Origin: Sphingobacterium sp. UBA2700
GTDB taxonomy: Bacteria; Bacteroidota; Bacteroidia; Sphingobacteriales; Sphingobacteriaceae
NCBI GenBank assembly: GCA_002354335.1
Contig: DELI01000008.1
Location: 1,451 to 65,450, forward strand
Reading direction: 5' to 3'
DNA length: 64,000 nucleotides
Positions 53,348 through 63,080 of this stretch are shown here, one piece after another (the first letter of the stretch is position 1; each line of letters begins with the position of its first letter). The notes beneath the pieces are model-generated. The model searched no databases. It was not told where the DNA came from and worked only from the letters and a program-made list of their open reading frames with translations. Both the position numbers and the translations under genes were made by a program.

Positions 53348-54181
53348 TTATATTTTGTCGAAAAATGCAGGTTTGTTTATTTCTAGCGCAATAGCCTTGG
53401 ATACGGAGCTTGTAAATAAGCGCTCAAAGAATGTTTTGCGGCTTGGGGTTACCAAGATGACATCTGGATTAATATCTTGAATCAGCTTCTCCACGACCTC
53501 CGATACGCTGTCCAACTCTTCATCATCTTTCTGTACCGGTTCAGCATAGCTCATGACCTCATCTACTTGCGTCATCTCTTTAATGTTGTATGCCCAGTTA
53601 TTTAACGTGTCTAATACATTTTCACGCTTTTGACTTGGCTTATATACATGGATGAGCGAAAGGGAGTTCGTTTCGTCTACCAAACGCAGATATTCTTTCA
53701 AAGTATCTAACTCTTCATGCTTGAAGTTTGTCAACAATGCGATATGATTGCTTTGGAAGTGATACGCTTCATTCGGAACAACCACAACGGGGATGCTAGA
53801 TTTCGCGGCAACAGCCATGGTCGTACTACCCCAATAAACAGATTTTGTTTTGCTTGCACCGGAAGCCCCCATAATGATGAGGTCGAATTTGCCGGAATTG
53901 GACATCTCCGCAAGCTTATCTACGATGAGTGCTCTGGAACATTCGCTGTAGAAATCAACTGCCGGAAATTGATCTACTAACTTATCTTTTAGCTCAGCTA
54001 TCAAAAGGTCTGCTTTCAAGATAGGGTCAGTCAAATCGTCCTCACTAGCATCACCTACAGATGAGGTGGTATAGCAGTGTAGCAACAAGATATCGGCATT
54101 TCTTTTTGTAGCAAGTTCACAGGCATAAAGAGCCGCAAATTCCGAGTTTTTGGAAAAATCGGTAGGGACAATAATCGTCAT
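53348..54181 (-). CDS. Universal stress protein, tandem UspA domains
   Basis: A 277-residue UspA-type protein, paralogous to the adjacent one: IIVPTDFSKNSEFAALYACELA at the start and LIIMGASGASKTKSVYWGSTT at the ATP loop, with a weaker second half. It is first in the two-gene usp operon. The target is unknown. Confidence 0.88.
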   Translation of the reverse strand: MTIIVPTDFSKNSEFAALYACELATKRNADILLLHCYTTSSVGDASEDDLTDPILKADLLIAELKDKLVDQFPAVDFYSECSRALIVDKLAEMSNSGKFDLIIMGASGASKTKSVYWGSTTMAVAAKSSIPVVVVPNEAYHFQSNHIALLTNFKHEELDTLKEYLRLVDETNSLSLIHVYKPSQKRENVLDTLNNWAYNIKEMTQVDEVMSYAEPVQKDDEELDSVSEVVEKLIQDINPDVILVTPSRKTFFERLFTSSVSKAIALEINKPAFFDKI

Positions 54182-54319
54182 CTTTTTGATTTATTGAGTT
54201 GTTCTTTATTAAGAATATAAATTTACTAAAAATATCGGTGATTATGACAAAAGTTGGTTTTTAAGACTCTTTTAACGTCAATTTTGACTAAGTTTGCAAG
54301 TAAAATATTTACGAAATAG

Positions 54320-56935
54320 ATGACTAGCAGAGAAATACGCCAGGCTTTTTTAGATTTTTTCAAGAGTAAGGGACATCAGATCGTTCCATCCGCTCCAGTG
54401 GTAGTTAAAAACGACCCTACATTAATGTTTACTAACGCTGGGATGAACCAGTTTAAGGATTTGTTTTTAGGAGAGGCCGCGATCAAATATCCGCGTGTGG
54501 CAGACACACAACGATGTCTGCGTGTTTCTGGTAAGCATAATGACTTAGAAGAGGTGGGGATTGATACTTACCACCACACCTTGTTTGAGATGCTTGGAAA
54601 CTGGTCATTTGGTGACTATTTTAAAAAGGAAGCAATTGAATGGGCGTGGGAGCTTTTGACGGAAGTCTTTAAACTCGATAAATCCCGTCTTTATGTGACG
54701 ATTTTTGAGGGCGATGCGACCGAAGGTTTGCAGCGCGACATGGAGGCTTTTGATCTATGGAAGGCATTGATTGCTGAGGATAGAATATTGCTAGGAAATA
54801 AAAAGGATAATTTCTGGGAGATGGGCGACACAGGACCATGTGGGCCATGTTCGGAAATTCACTACGATATGCGTTCCGACGAAGAGCGCGCGAAAGTTAA
54901 AGGTCAGGACCTGGTGAATGCGGACGATCCGCAGGTAATCGAAATCTGGAACCTGGTATTTATGCAATTCAACCGTCTTAAAGATAAATCTTTGAAGTCA
55001 CTTCCTGCGAAGCATGTGGATACAGGAATGGGCTTTGAGCGTTTGGTTCGTTGTATTCAAGGGAAGACTTCTAACTACGACACGGATGTGTTCCAACCAT
55101 TAATCCAATACATCGCGGAAAAATCAGGGATTGCTTATGGCGCTGATGAGAAAACTGATATTGCCATGCGTGTGCTGTCGGATCATATTCGTGCGGTAAG
55201 CTTCGCTATTGCCGACGGACAATTGCCATCGAATAATAAAGCGGGCTATGTAATCCGCCGTATTCTAAGAAGAGCGGTGCGTTATGCTTATACATTCTTG
55301 AACTTTAAATCACCATTTATCCATGAGTTAGTTCCGGTATTAGCGGAGCAATTTAAAGGCGTATTTGATGAACTATATAGCCAACAAGATTTCGTAGAGA
55401 AGGTGGTGTTGGAAGAGGAAGTTTCCTTCCTACGTACTTTGACGACGGGTATTCAGCGATTTGAAAACTATGTTGTTAATCAACCTTCAATCGATGGCAA
55501 CTTCGCATTCGAATTGTTTGATACTTATGGTTTCCCAATCGACTTAACGGAATTGCTGGCTCGTGAGCAAGGCTTGACAGTGGATATGACTGGATTTGAG
55601 CAGGCATTGTTAGCTCAAAAAGAGCGCTCGCGTGCAGCTACTGCCATTGATACAGGTGACTGGGTTATTGTATCTGATAATCAAGATACCGAATTCGTAG
55701 GTTATGATGTGCTCACCGCTCAGACTGAGATCGTGAAATATCGCAAGGTTTCTGCGAAAGGTAAAGATCAGTTTCAATTGGTGTTATCCGAAACTCCGTT
55801 CTATGCAGAGGGAGGTGGTCAGGTTGGAGATACCGGCTATCTACGTTCTTTAGATACAAACGAGAAGATTTCCATTGTTGATACCAAGAAAGAGAATGGA
55901 CTTATTATTCATTTCGTTAATCAATTGCCAACTGTATTAACAGGGGAGTTCGAAGCGGTCGTAAATGCCGCGAAGCGTAAAGATACCGAAGCGAATCACT
56001 CCGCAACCCACTTATTGCATGCTGCTTTAAAGCAGGTTTTAGGTGAGCATGTGAATCAAAAAGGTTCATTAGTATCGCCGGATGTGCTGCGTTTTGATAT
56101 CTCTCATTTCGCAAAGATGACCTATGAGGAAATCAAGGCAGTAGAGGATATCGTTAATGCGAAGATCCGCGAGGATATTTCGCTGAAGGAAGAGCGTAAT
56201 CTTCCTTATCAACAAGCCATAGAGTCTGGTGTAACGGCATTATTTGGAGAGAAATATGGTGATCATGTACGTGTAATTACCTTTGATGATAAATACTCCA
56301 AAGAACTTTGCGGAGGAACCCACGTTCGGGCTACTGGACAAATTGGTTTTTTTAAGATAGTTTCTGAATCGGCTGTAGCTGCTGGTGTTCGTCGTATTGA
56401 AGCGATCACAGGAACTAAAGCACAGCAGGTAATTCGTGAATACTTTGAGTTAGTAGATCACATGAGAGGAATCTTAAACAATCCTAAGGACTTTGTTTCT
56501 GCAATGAGCAAAATCATTGATGAGAATAGTGCTTTGCGTAAGGAAATCGAGAAGAGCATCACAGAAAAATCATTAAAGATGCGTGCCGAATTAGAATCGA
56601 AGTTCGAGCGTATTGGAGATATCAATTACCTGTCTGCGATTGTAGACTTGCCTAACGCTGATGCGGTTAAAACCTTAGCATTCGCATTGAAAGGTGCTGT
56701 TAATAATCTTTTCTTGGTATTAGGTGCTAATTTTGATGGCAAACCAAGTTTAACGGTTATGATTTCTGACGAGTTAGCGAAGTCAAATAATTTAAACGCA
56801 GGCAACATTGTGCGCGAGCTAGCGAAGGAAATCCAAGGTGGTGGAGGTGGTCAGCCATTCTTCGCAACGGCGGGTGGAAAAAATAGTGCTGGTTTGCAAA
56901 CAGCAATTGATCGTGCGAGAGAATTTGTAAAGTAA
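54320..56935 (+). CDS. alaS: Alanyl-tRNA synthetase
   Basis: An 871-residue class II synthetase that charges tRNA-Ala. The N-terminal catalytic domain (TSREIRQAFLDFFKSKGH, MFTNAGMNQFKDLFLG) comes first, then the tRNA-recognition region. The editing domain carries the metal ligands HSATHLLHAAL and CGGTHV, and the C-Ala domain ends at GGGGGQPFFATAGGKNSAGL. Length and order are normal. It has its own upstream region with TAAGTTTG as a probable -7 box (54289-54296). The TlpA-like gene follows 6 bp later. Confidence 0.98.
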   Translation: MTSREIRQAFLDFFKSKGHQIVPSAPVVVKNDPTLMFTNAGMNQFKDLFLGEAAIKYPRVADTQRCLRVSGKHNDLEEVGIDTYHHTLFEMLGNWSFGDYFKKEAIEWAWELLTEVFKLDKSRLYVTIFEGDATEGLQRDMEAFDLWKALIAEDRILLGNKKDNFWEMGDTGPCGPCSEIHYDMRSDEERAKVKGQDLVNADDPQVIEIWNLVFMQFNRLKDKSLKSLPAKHVDTGMGFERLVRCIQGKTSNYDTDVFQPLIQYIAEKSGIAYGADEKTDIAMRVLSDHIRAVSFAIADGQLPSNNKAGYVIRRILRRAVRYAYTFLNFKSPFIHELVPVLAEQFKGVFDELYSQQDFVEKVVLEEEVSFLRTLTTGIQRFENYVVNQPSIDGNFAFELFDTYGFPIDLTELLAREQGLTVDMTGFEQALLAQKERSRAATAIDTGDWVIVSDNQDTEFVGYDVLTAQTEIVKYRKVSAKGKDQFQLVLSETPFYAEGGGQVGDTGYLRSLDTNEKISIVDTKKENGLIIHFVNQLPTVLTGEFEAVVNAAKRKDTEANHSATHLLHAALKQVLGEHVNQKGSLVSPDVLRFDISHFAKMTYEEIKAVEDIVNAKIREDISLKEERNLPYQQAIESGVTALFGEKYGDHVRVITFDDKYSKELCGGTHVRATGQIGFFKIVSESAVAAGVRRIEAITGTKAQQVIREYFELVDHMRGILNNPKDFVSAMSKIIDENSALRKEIEKSITEKSLKMRAELESKFERIGDINYLSAIVDLPNADAVKTLAFALKGAVNNLFLVLGANFDGKPSLTVMISDELAKSNNLNAGNIVRELAKEIQGGGGGQPFFATAGGKNSAGLQTAIDRAREFVK

Positions 56936-56941
56936 AATATA

Positions 56942-58045
56942 ATGAGGAAGTCCGTATTACATATTTGTAGTTTGTTTTTAGCGGGAGGAATGTTTGCATC
57001 CTGCGCTAATGATGCAAATATCCAGATAAAAGGCGTTATTGATAACCCGGGAAATGTGAAGGTGGTTAGTTTTTACGAGGGTGATCGTAAATTGGATTCT
57101 ACGTTTATTGCAGACGGTAACAGATTTAAGTTTGAAAGGCCGGCTACACAAGAGCGACTACTGACAGTGGCTGTTGGCAAGAACCGTTATCCGGTTATTG
57201 TCGAACCTGGAAAAGCATTGACCTTTTCCGTGGATATGCAGCAACCTGAAAACTATACGGTGGAAGGATCAGAGTTATCGACAAAACTGAAAGACTTTGC
57301 AGCTTTAAAGGGACGTATCGATTTTGTTCGTGACTCCCTGCAGCAGGTATTTACGAAAGCGACAAGTGATTTAGGTGTCAACGAGATACAGAACCTCCGT
57401 TCGGAAATGCTTCAGAAGTTTGAACCTTTCTTTAAGGAATATGTGAAAGAATCCGTTGCGTTTGCTAATAAAAATCAGGATTTAGCAGGTTTTTATGTGA
57501 TGAGTACCTTAGATCCGGAGATGGCCGAGCAAGAATTGATCAGTTATGCTGATGCGATAAAGGACAAATTCACCGATAATCGTTATGTCAATGATTTCAA
57601 AACAGAGGTGAATAAGCTTCGTAAATTAGCCATTGGACAGCCTGCGCCTGCATTGCAAGCATACACCAAAGATAATAAGTTGGTGAAACTTTCGGATTTT
57701 AAGGGTAAGACGGTATTAGTTGATTTCTGGGCTTCTTGGTGCATGCCATGCCGTGAAGAAAACCCTAACATTGTTAAGCAATACCATAAATTCAAAGACA
57801 AGAACTTTACGGTTCTTGGTGTTTCACTAGATAATAATCCGGGTCCCTGGATGCGCGCCATCGCAGACGATAAGCTAGAGTGGACAAATATTTCCGACTT
57901 GCAAGCCTGGAGCTCGCCTTTGGTAATCGACTATCAAATCAAAGGGATTCCAACGTCTTATATCGTTGATGGTACAGGAAAGATAATTGCGAAGAACTTA
58001 AGAGGTCAGGAATTAGAAGATTTTTTAACGAAAACCTTAAATTAA
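56942..58045 (+). CDS. TlpA/ResA-like exported thioredoxin with DUF4369-type N-domain
   Basis: A 367-residue lipoprotein (signal ending MFASC). Residues ~25-130 form a beta domain of the DUF4369 type (IQIKGVIDNPGNVKVVSFYEGDRKLDS). A helical linker follows, then a TlpA-like thioredoxin domain with the active site WCMPC (about residue 265) and PTSYIVDGTGKI. It would reduce periplasmic disulphides, for example in cytochrome c or copper-site maturation. The start is 6 bp after alaS, probably co-transcribed by read-through. It is distinct from the SusCD-linked thioredoxin protein. Confidence 0.88.
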   Translation: MRKSVLHICSLFLAGGMFASCANDANIQIKGVIDNPGNVKVVSFYEGDRKLDSTFIADGNRFKFERPATQERLLTVAVGKNRYPVIVEPGKALTFSVDMQQPENYTVEGSELSTKLKDFAALKGRIDFVRDSLQQVFTKATSDLGVNEIQNLRSEMLQKFEPFFKEYVKESVAFANKNQDLAGFYVMSTLDPEMAEQELISYADAIKDKFTDNRYVNDFKTEVNKLRKLAIGQPAPALQAYTKDNKLVKLSDFKGKTVLVDFWASWCMPCREENPNIVKQYHKFKDKNFTVLGVSLDNNPGPWMRAIADDKLEWTNISDLQAWSSPLVIDYQIKGIPTSYIVDGTGKIIAKNLRGQELEDFLTKTLN

Positions 58046-58149
58046 GAATAATGCATTGTTAAGTTATATTTAAGTGTTAACAATTATATAATATTTGATT
58101 AACTTTATCTTATGATTAAGTACATAACTTAGCAAAAAAAATACATTAT

Positions 58150-58842
58150 ATGGCTAGTAAGCAGAAAATTCTAGTGGTTGACGATGAGGCAGACATTGTT
58201 GAATTGATTTCTTATAATTTAACCAAAGAGGGATACCAAGTTTACACCGCTGCTAACGGTAAAGAAGGAATAAAAGTTGCAAAGGAAGTTTATCCAGATT
58301 TAATCATCTTGGATGTGATGATGCCAGAAATGGATGGTATCGAAGCTTGTCGTTTAATGCGTTCTATGCCTGAATTCAAACAAACGTTCATGGTTTTCTT
58401 AACAGCAAGAAGTGAGGAATATTCGGAGATTGCTGGATTCCATGTTGGTGCGGATGATTATATTGCAAAACCTATCAAGCCACGTGCGTTAATGAGCCGT
58501 ATCAATGCCATCTTGCGTAGAAATACTTCGGAAGTTATTGATGATCAAACGAGCGATAAGCTAGAGATATCGGATTTAGTAATCGATCGCGACTCATTCT
58601 TAGTTTATCGCGGAGAAGAAAAGTTCGTTTTAGCGAAAAAGGAATTTGAGCTTTTATATCTCTTGGCTTCCAAACCGAATAAAGTTTTTACGCGAGAGCA
58701 AATCCTGAAGGCAATATGGGAAGACTCGGTAGTGGTGACCAACCGTACTATCGACGTTCATATTCGTAAGCTACGTGAAAAGATTGGCGATAGCTACGTC
58801 ACAACCGTCAAAGGCGTAGGTTATAAATTCGAATTAAATTAA
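58150..58842 (+). CDS. OmpR/PhoB-family response regulator, orphan
   Basis: A 230-residue two-component regulator. The receiver domain (about 5-120) has the phosphoacceptor Asp55 in IILDVMMPEMDG, acidic Asp11/Asp12, Thr in VFLTARSEE and Lys in YIAKPIK. The winged-helix DNA-binding domain (about 135-230) has the OmpR ending TIDVHIRKLREKIGDSYVTTVKGVGYKFE. No histidine kinase gene lies beside it, so it is an orphan here. TTAA-rich AT sequence upstream (58059-58119) might include its own binding sites. A terminator follows at 58865-58879. Confidence 0.9.
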   Translation: MASKQKILVVDDEADIVELISYNLTKEGYQVYTAANGKEGIKVAKEVYPDLIILDVMMPEMDGIEACRLMRSMPEFKQTFMVFLTARSEEYSEIAGFHVGADDYIAKPIKPRALMSRINAILRRNTSEVIDDQTSDKLEISDLVIDRDSFLVYRGEEKFVLAKKEFELLYLLASKPNKVFTREQILKAIWEDSVVVTNRTIDVHIRKLREKIGDSYVTTVKGVGYKFELN

Positions 58843-58864
58843 CACAAACTTAATTATTATAAAG

Positions 58865-58883
58865 CCGGACTTGGTCCGGTTTT
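58865..58883 (+). terminator. Rho-independent terminator of the response regulator
   Basis: Stem CCGGAC/GTCCGG with a TTG loop, then TTTTTG. Compact and convincing. Confidence 0.8.
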
Positions 58884-58906
58884 TGTTTTTTATGGCAGTC
58901 AATCGA

Positions 58907-58936
58907 TTGCGTTGATTGTTATTATCTCTATATTTG
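58907..58936 (+). promoter_or_regulatory. Promoter of glmS
   Basis: -33 TTG (58907-58909), a 19-bp spacer and -7 TATATTTG (58929-58936) fit the Bacteroidota consensus well. The leader is about 40 nt and contains no glmS ribozyme-like sequence. Confidence 0.5.
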
Positions 58937-58978
58937 AAAAAAAATTATAACGAAAACTTAAATTAAACGAGAAGAATT

Positions 58979-60820
58979 ATGTGTGGAATCGTCGGATACA
59001 CCGGAAAACGTCAAGCTTATCCAATAGTTATTGATGGCTTGAAAAAACTTGAGTACCGTGGCTATGATAGCGCTGGAGTCGCTTTGCAAACGGGCGATGC
59101 TGTTAAAGTTTACAAAAAGGAGGGGAAGGTTGCAGCGCTGGAGGAATTTGTTGGAGAGCAATCAACGGCAGGTACGACTGGCATCGGCCACACCCGTTGG
59201 GCCACTCATGGTGAGCCTTCCGATAGAAATGCGCATCCACATGTCTCCAAATCTGGCAATTTGGCGATGATCCACAATGGAATTATTGAGAACTATGCCT
59301 CCCTTAAAAATGAGCTGATAAAAGATGGATATGAGTTCCACAGTGATACAGACTCTGAAGTATTGCTGAATTTTATCGAAGATATCCAACTTAATAATAA
59401 CTGTAGTCTAGAAGAGGCCATTCGTATTGCATTAAAGCGCGTTACGGGGGCTTACGTAATTCTGATTGTTTCGGCAGATCAGCCCGACACCATTATTGCC
59501 GCAAGAAAGGGTAGTCCCTTAGTAATCGGAATTGGTAATAATGAGCATTTCCTGGGTTCTGATGCATCACCGATGCTTGCATACACCAAGGAAGTGGTTT
59601 ATATCAATGATTATGAACTGGCTATCGTTCGTCAGGACGAATTGATTCTAAAGAATTTAGGCAACGAAACGATCACACCTTTTGTTCAGAAACTTGATAT
59701 GGAATTGGCTGCTATTGAAAAGGGTGGCTATGATCATTTTATGTTGAAAGAGATTTTTGAACAGCCAACGACTATCGCGGACTCTCTTCGCGGGCGTTTG
59801 GTCTTAAACGAATCTAACATTATCCTAAGCGGTATTGATCTCATCCAGGACAAGCTATTGAATGCGCGACGGATTATTATCGTTGCTTGTGGAACAAGCT
59901 GGCATGCGGGGTTAGTTGCTGAGTATGTAATTGAAGAGTTGTGCCGCATCAATGTCGAAGTGGAGTACGCATCGGAATTCCGTTATAGAAACCCGATTAT
60001 TACGGATGAGGATGTGATTATCGCCATTTCACAAAGTGGTGAAACTGCTGATACTCTAGTTGCTCTAGAGCGAGCGAAGGAGCATGGAGCAACCATCTTT
60101 GGTATTGTCAATGTTGTTGGGTCATCGATCGCACGTATTTCACATGCCGGATGTTATACCCATGCCGGTCCTGAAATTGGTGTAGCAAGTACCAAAGCAT
60201 ATACTGCGCAACTAGCCGTATTGATGCTATTGGCATTAAAGGTTGCGAAAATGAAAGGCACCATTTCTGAAGAACGTTTCGTCGAACTATCACAGGAATT
60301 AAATAGTGTGCCCGAGAAAGTAGAATGGGTTTTGAAAAACGAAGTCGACAATATTAAGGCCATCGCCTATAAATATAAAGATGCACATGATGTACTCTAT
60401 TTAGGTCGCGGGTACAATTTCCCGACCGCACTCGAAGGCGCGTTGAAGCTTAAAGAGATTTCCTATATCCATGCAGAAGGCTATCCAGCTGCAGAGATGA
60501 AGCATGGTCCGATAGCCCTTGTGGATGAGACACTTCCGGTTGTATTTGTAGCGACAAAAGATGTATACCATGAGAAGGTAATCAGCAATATGCAAGAAAT
60601 TAAGGCGCGCAAGGGAAAAGTGATTGCAGTCGTGTCTGAAGGCGATGAGGTTACTCATAGCATTGCCGATGATATCATGACTGCGCCAATTTTGGACGAG
60701 GTATTGGCACCCATCTTGACGGTTGTGCCTTTGCAGCTACTATCTTATTACATTGGTGTTTATCGTGGCTTAGATGTAGACAAACCACGTAATTTAGCGA
60801 AGTCTGTCACAGTAGAATAG
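58979..60820 (+). CDS. glmS: Glutamine-fructose-6-phosphate aminotransferase (isomerising)
   Basis: A 613-residue enzyme that makes glucosamine-6-phosphate from fructose-6-phosphate and glutamine, the first step of UDP-GlcNAc synthesis for peptidoglycan and LPS. The N-terminal MCGIVGYTG exposes the catalytic Cys1. The glutaminase domain shows HTRWATHGEPSDRNAHPH. Two SIS domains follow (IIVACGTSWHAG, AISQSGETADT, EVASTKAYTAQ-like IGVASTKAYTAQ), and the protein ends KPRNLAKSVTVE. It starts a two-gene unit with the DUF4954 gene 8 bp downstream. Confidence 0.97.
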   Translation: MCGIVGYTGKRQAYPIVIDGLKKLEYRGYDSAGVALQTGDAVKVYKKEGKVAALEEFVGEQSTAGTTGIGHTRWATHGEPSDRNAHPHVSKSGNLAMIHNGIIENYASLKNELIKDGYEFHSDTDSEVLLNFIEDIQLNNNCSLEEAIRIALKRVTGAYVILIVSADQPDTIIAARKGSPLVIGIGNNEHFLGSDASPMLAYTKEVVYINDYELAIVRQDELILKNLGNETITPFVQKLDMELAAIEKGGYDHFMLKEIFEQPTTIADSLRGRLVLNESNIILSGIDLIQDKLLNARRIIIVACGTSWHAGLVAEYVIEELCRINVEVEYASEFRYRNPIITDEDVIIAISQSGETADTLVALERAKEHGATIFGIVNVVGSSIARISHAGCYTHAGPEIGVASTKAYTAQLAVLMLLALKVAKMKGTISEERFVELSQELNSVPEKVEWVLKNEVDNIKAIAYKYKDAHDVLYLGRGYNFPTALEGALKLKEISYIHAEGYPAAEMKHGPIALVDETLPVVFVATKDVYHEKVISNMQEIKARKGKVIAVVSEGDEVTHSIADDIMTAPILDEVLAPILTVVPLQLLSYYIGVYRGLDVDKPRNLAKSVTVE

Positions 60821-60828
60821 TTAAACTT

Positions 60829-63003
60829 ATGGGTTATGTCAATAAGATTCCTTTGAGTCGCATCGGTTATGATTTTATTCCTGCCGAGTACTTGAAGGAG
60901 GGTAGAGACGAATATTACTTTCGTTTTCAACAACAGAAGTCCGATAAGACCTACAGAAATCTTACCGAAGAAGAAATCCAAATATTAGAGGCTAATGCCA
61001 ACGAGTCTACCAATTGGAATGATGTTCTTGTGACGGATAAATTTCTTCCCAATCAGATCAAACGCTCCAAGTTTTATGGCTTGGTGCGTATTGGTGATAT
61101 GGAAGAGGTTTATTTAGAGTATCGTGATATTCGATTGGCTTGCGGTATCTATAACTCGCACATCATCAGCTGCGATTTGGGAGATTGTATAGCCTTGCAT
61201 CAGGTCCGTTATATTGCTCATTTTATCGTTGGTAATGAGGTCATCCTACTAAACGTGAATGAGATGGAGACGAGCTCCAGCGCGAAGTTTGGAAACGGCA
61301 TTCTAAAAGAAGGCGATCAAGAAGAGAGCCGTATCTACCTGGAAGTCTGCAACGAGAATGGGAATCGCAAAGTTCTTCCTTTCGATGGGATGCAAGCGGC
61401 GGATGTTTATCTGTGGACTAGAAATCGACAGGATAAAGTCCTTCAGGAACGCTTCTTTGAAATGACCAACAAATGCTTTACATCGGAACGCGGTTTTTAT
61501 AGTGAGATCGGTGACCGAACGGTTATCAAAAACTCACATACCATCAAGAATGTCAAGATTGGTTCGGATGCCTACATCAAAGGCGTGAATAAGCTTAAGA
61601 ATATCACCGTCAATTCGACTTCAGAAGCTTATACACAGATTGGTGAAGGCTGTGAATTAGTTAATGGAATCATTGGTTATGGTTGTCGTGTATTCTACGG
61701 TGTGAAGGCGGTACGCTTTATATTATCATCCTATTCCCAATTAAAATACGGAGCACGTCTGATCAACTCTTTTTTAGGAGATAACTCCACAATTTCCTGT
61801 TGTGAAGTGTTGAATTCACTAATCTTTCCTGCGCATGAACAACATCACAATAACTCTTTCCTTTGTGCAAGCTTAATTATGGGACAGTCGAATATGGCTG
61901 CTGGTGCAACCGTAGGGTCCAATCATAATTCCAGAGGAGCCGACGGAGAGATAATTGCAGGGCGTGGTTTTTGGCCAGGCCTATGTGTCAGCTTAAAACA
62001 TAATTCACGTTTTGCATCTTATAGCCTAATCGTTAAAGGCGATTTCCAACATGAGATGGATGTTCGTATTCCGTTTTCTTTGATCAGTAATGATGTGAAG
62101 AACGATCAGTTGGTAATTGTGCCTGGCTATTGGTTTATGTATAATATGTATGCGCTTATGCGCAATACCAATAAGTTTTTAAGTCGCGACAAACGTCAAT
62201 TTAAGAATCAATATTTTGAGTACGATATCCTTGCGCCTGATACAATCAACGAATTGTTTGATTCCTTGAAAGAAATAGAATCGGCTGTTGCATTAGCCTT
62301 GTCAAAAGGAGTGGAGGGGAATGGAATTGACGCTAGATCTTGGCTAAACAGTCCTTCGGGACCAGTATTTGAGGTTCTTTTGCAAAATACAGAATTTTCG
62401 AAGCGAAAAGTTGTATTGTTGAAACCGAAAGAGTCGTACGCGCTTTTCAAGAAATTGATTCGCTATTATGCGGTTTGCCAGGTATTAGAACTTGTAAGCC
62501 CTGATGATTTTGATAAGAAATTATTGCATAGCAATTTGTCGATTTCCGAAAGAGCATCCTTTGTTAATGTGGGCGGACAATTGATGCCTTCACATAAAAT
62601 GGAGCGCCTATTAGATGCTATTCGCTCCGAAGAAGTCGCAAGTTGGAAAGACGTGCATGCACAGTACAAGGCATTAAGTGGTGAATACTTGGAGGATAAG
62701 CTTGCTCATGCTTTGATTTCTCTAGCCGAAGTAACAGAAAGACAGTCAAACACCTGGGACTTGGATTTTTGGCATGAACTCTTTGACGAGGCTTTAGAGA
62801 CAAAGAAGTGGATATGTGATGAGATCCGGAAAACTCGCGAGAAAGACTACAGCAATCCGTTCCGCATGATGGTGTACAATTCACCGGAGGAAATGGACGA
62901 AGTTGTGGGGAAATTGAGCAATAATTCCTTTATCAATCTTCAGGATGAAGAACTGCGAATTTTTAAGGAAAAGCTCTTAAGGTTTTCAACGGTCCTAAAA
63001 TAA
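60829..63003 (+). CDS. DUF4954-family protein, left-handed beta-helix-like
   Basis: A 724-residue protein of the Bacteroidota DUF4954 family; its function is unknown. The central region (about 220-420) has hexapeptide-like turns typical of a left-handed beta helix as in acyl- and nucleotidyl-transferases (ITVNSTSEAYTQIGEGCELV, GQSNMAAGATVGSNHNSRGA). The C-terminal ~300 residues are helical. It lies 8 bp after glmS and is probably co-transcribed, which suggests a link to amino-sugar or UDP-GlcNAc metabolism. No catalytic residues can be named. A terminator follows. Confidence 0.8.
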   Translation: MGYVNKIPLSRIGYDFIPAEYLKEGRDEYYFRFQQQKSDKTYRNLTEEEIQILEANANESTNWNDVLVTDKFLPNQIKRSKFYGLVRIGDMEEVYLEYRDIRLACGIYNSHIISCDLGDCIALHQVRYIAHFIVGNEVILLNVNEMETSSSAKFGNGILKEGDQEESRIYLEVCNENGNRKVLPFDGMQAADVYLWTRNRQDKVLQERFFEMTNKCFTSERGFYSEIGDRTVIKNSHTIKNVKIGSDAYIKGVNKLKNITVNSTSEAYTQIGEGCELVNGIIGYGCRVFYGVKAVRFILSSYSQLKYGARLINSFLGDNSTISCCEVLNSLIFPAHEQHHNNSFLCASLIMGQSNMAAGATVGSNHNSRGADGEIIAGRGFWPGLCVSLKHNSRFASYSLIVKGDFQHEMDVRIPFSLISNDVKNDQLVIVPGYWFMYNMYALMRNTNKFLSRDKRQFKNQYFEYDILAPDTINELFDSLKEIESAVALALSKGVEGNGIDARSWLNSPSGPVFEVLLQNTEFSKRKVVLLKPKESYALFKKLIRYYAVCQVLELVSPDDFDKKLLHSNLSISERASFVNVGGQLMPSHKMERLLDAIRSEEVASWKDVHAQYKALSGEYLEDKLAHALISLAEVTERQSNTWDLDFWHELFDEALETKKWICDEIRKTREKDYSNPFRMMVYNSPEEMDEVVGKLSNNSFINLQDEELRIFKEKLLRFSTVLK

Positions 63004-63014
63004 TATAGCAATAT

Positions 63015-63048
63015 AAAAGGGCGATGTATTCAATGACATCGCCCTTTT
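63015..63048. terminator. Bidirectional terminator
   Basis: A 13-bp stem AAAAGGGCGATGT/ACATCGCCCTTTT with an 8-nt loop and T-runs on both strands. It lies between the DUF4954 gene and the convergent DUF1080 gene. Confidence 0.85.
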
Positions 63049-63080
63049 TCTTGTTTCTAAATCTTGATAAACAAGATTTA

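Noticed and set aside
58059..58119. Repeated TTAA motifs upstream of the response regulator as PHO-box-like sites
   Set aside because: Spacings (11, 7, 22 and 17 bp) are irregular, and TTAA is common in this AT-rich DNA.
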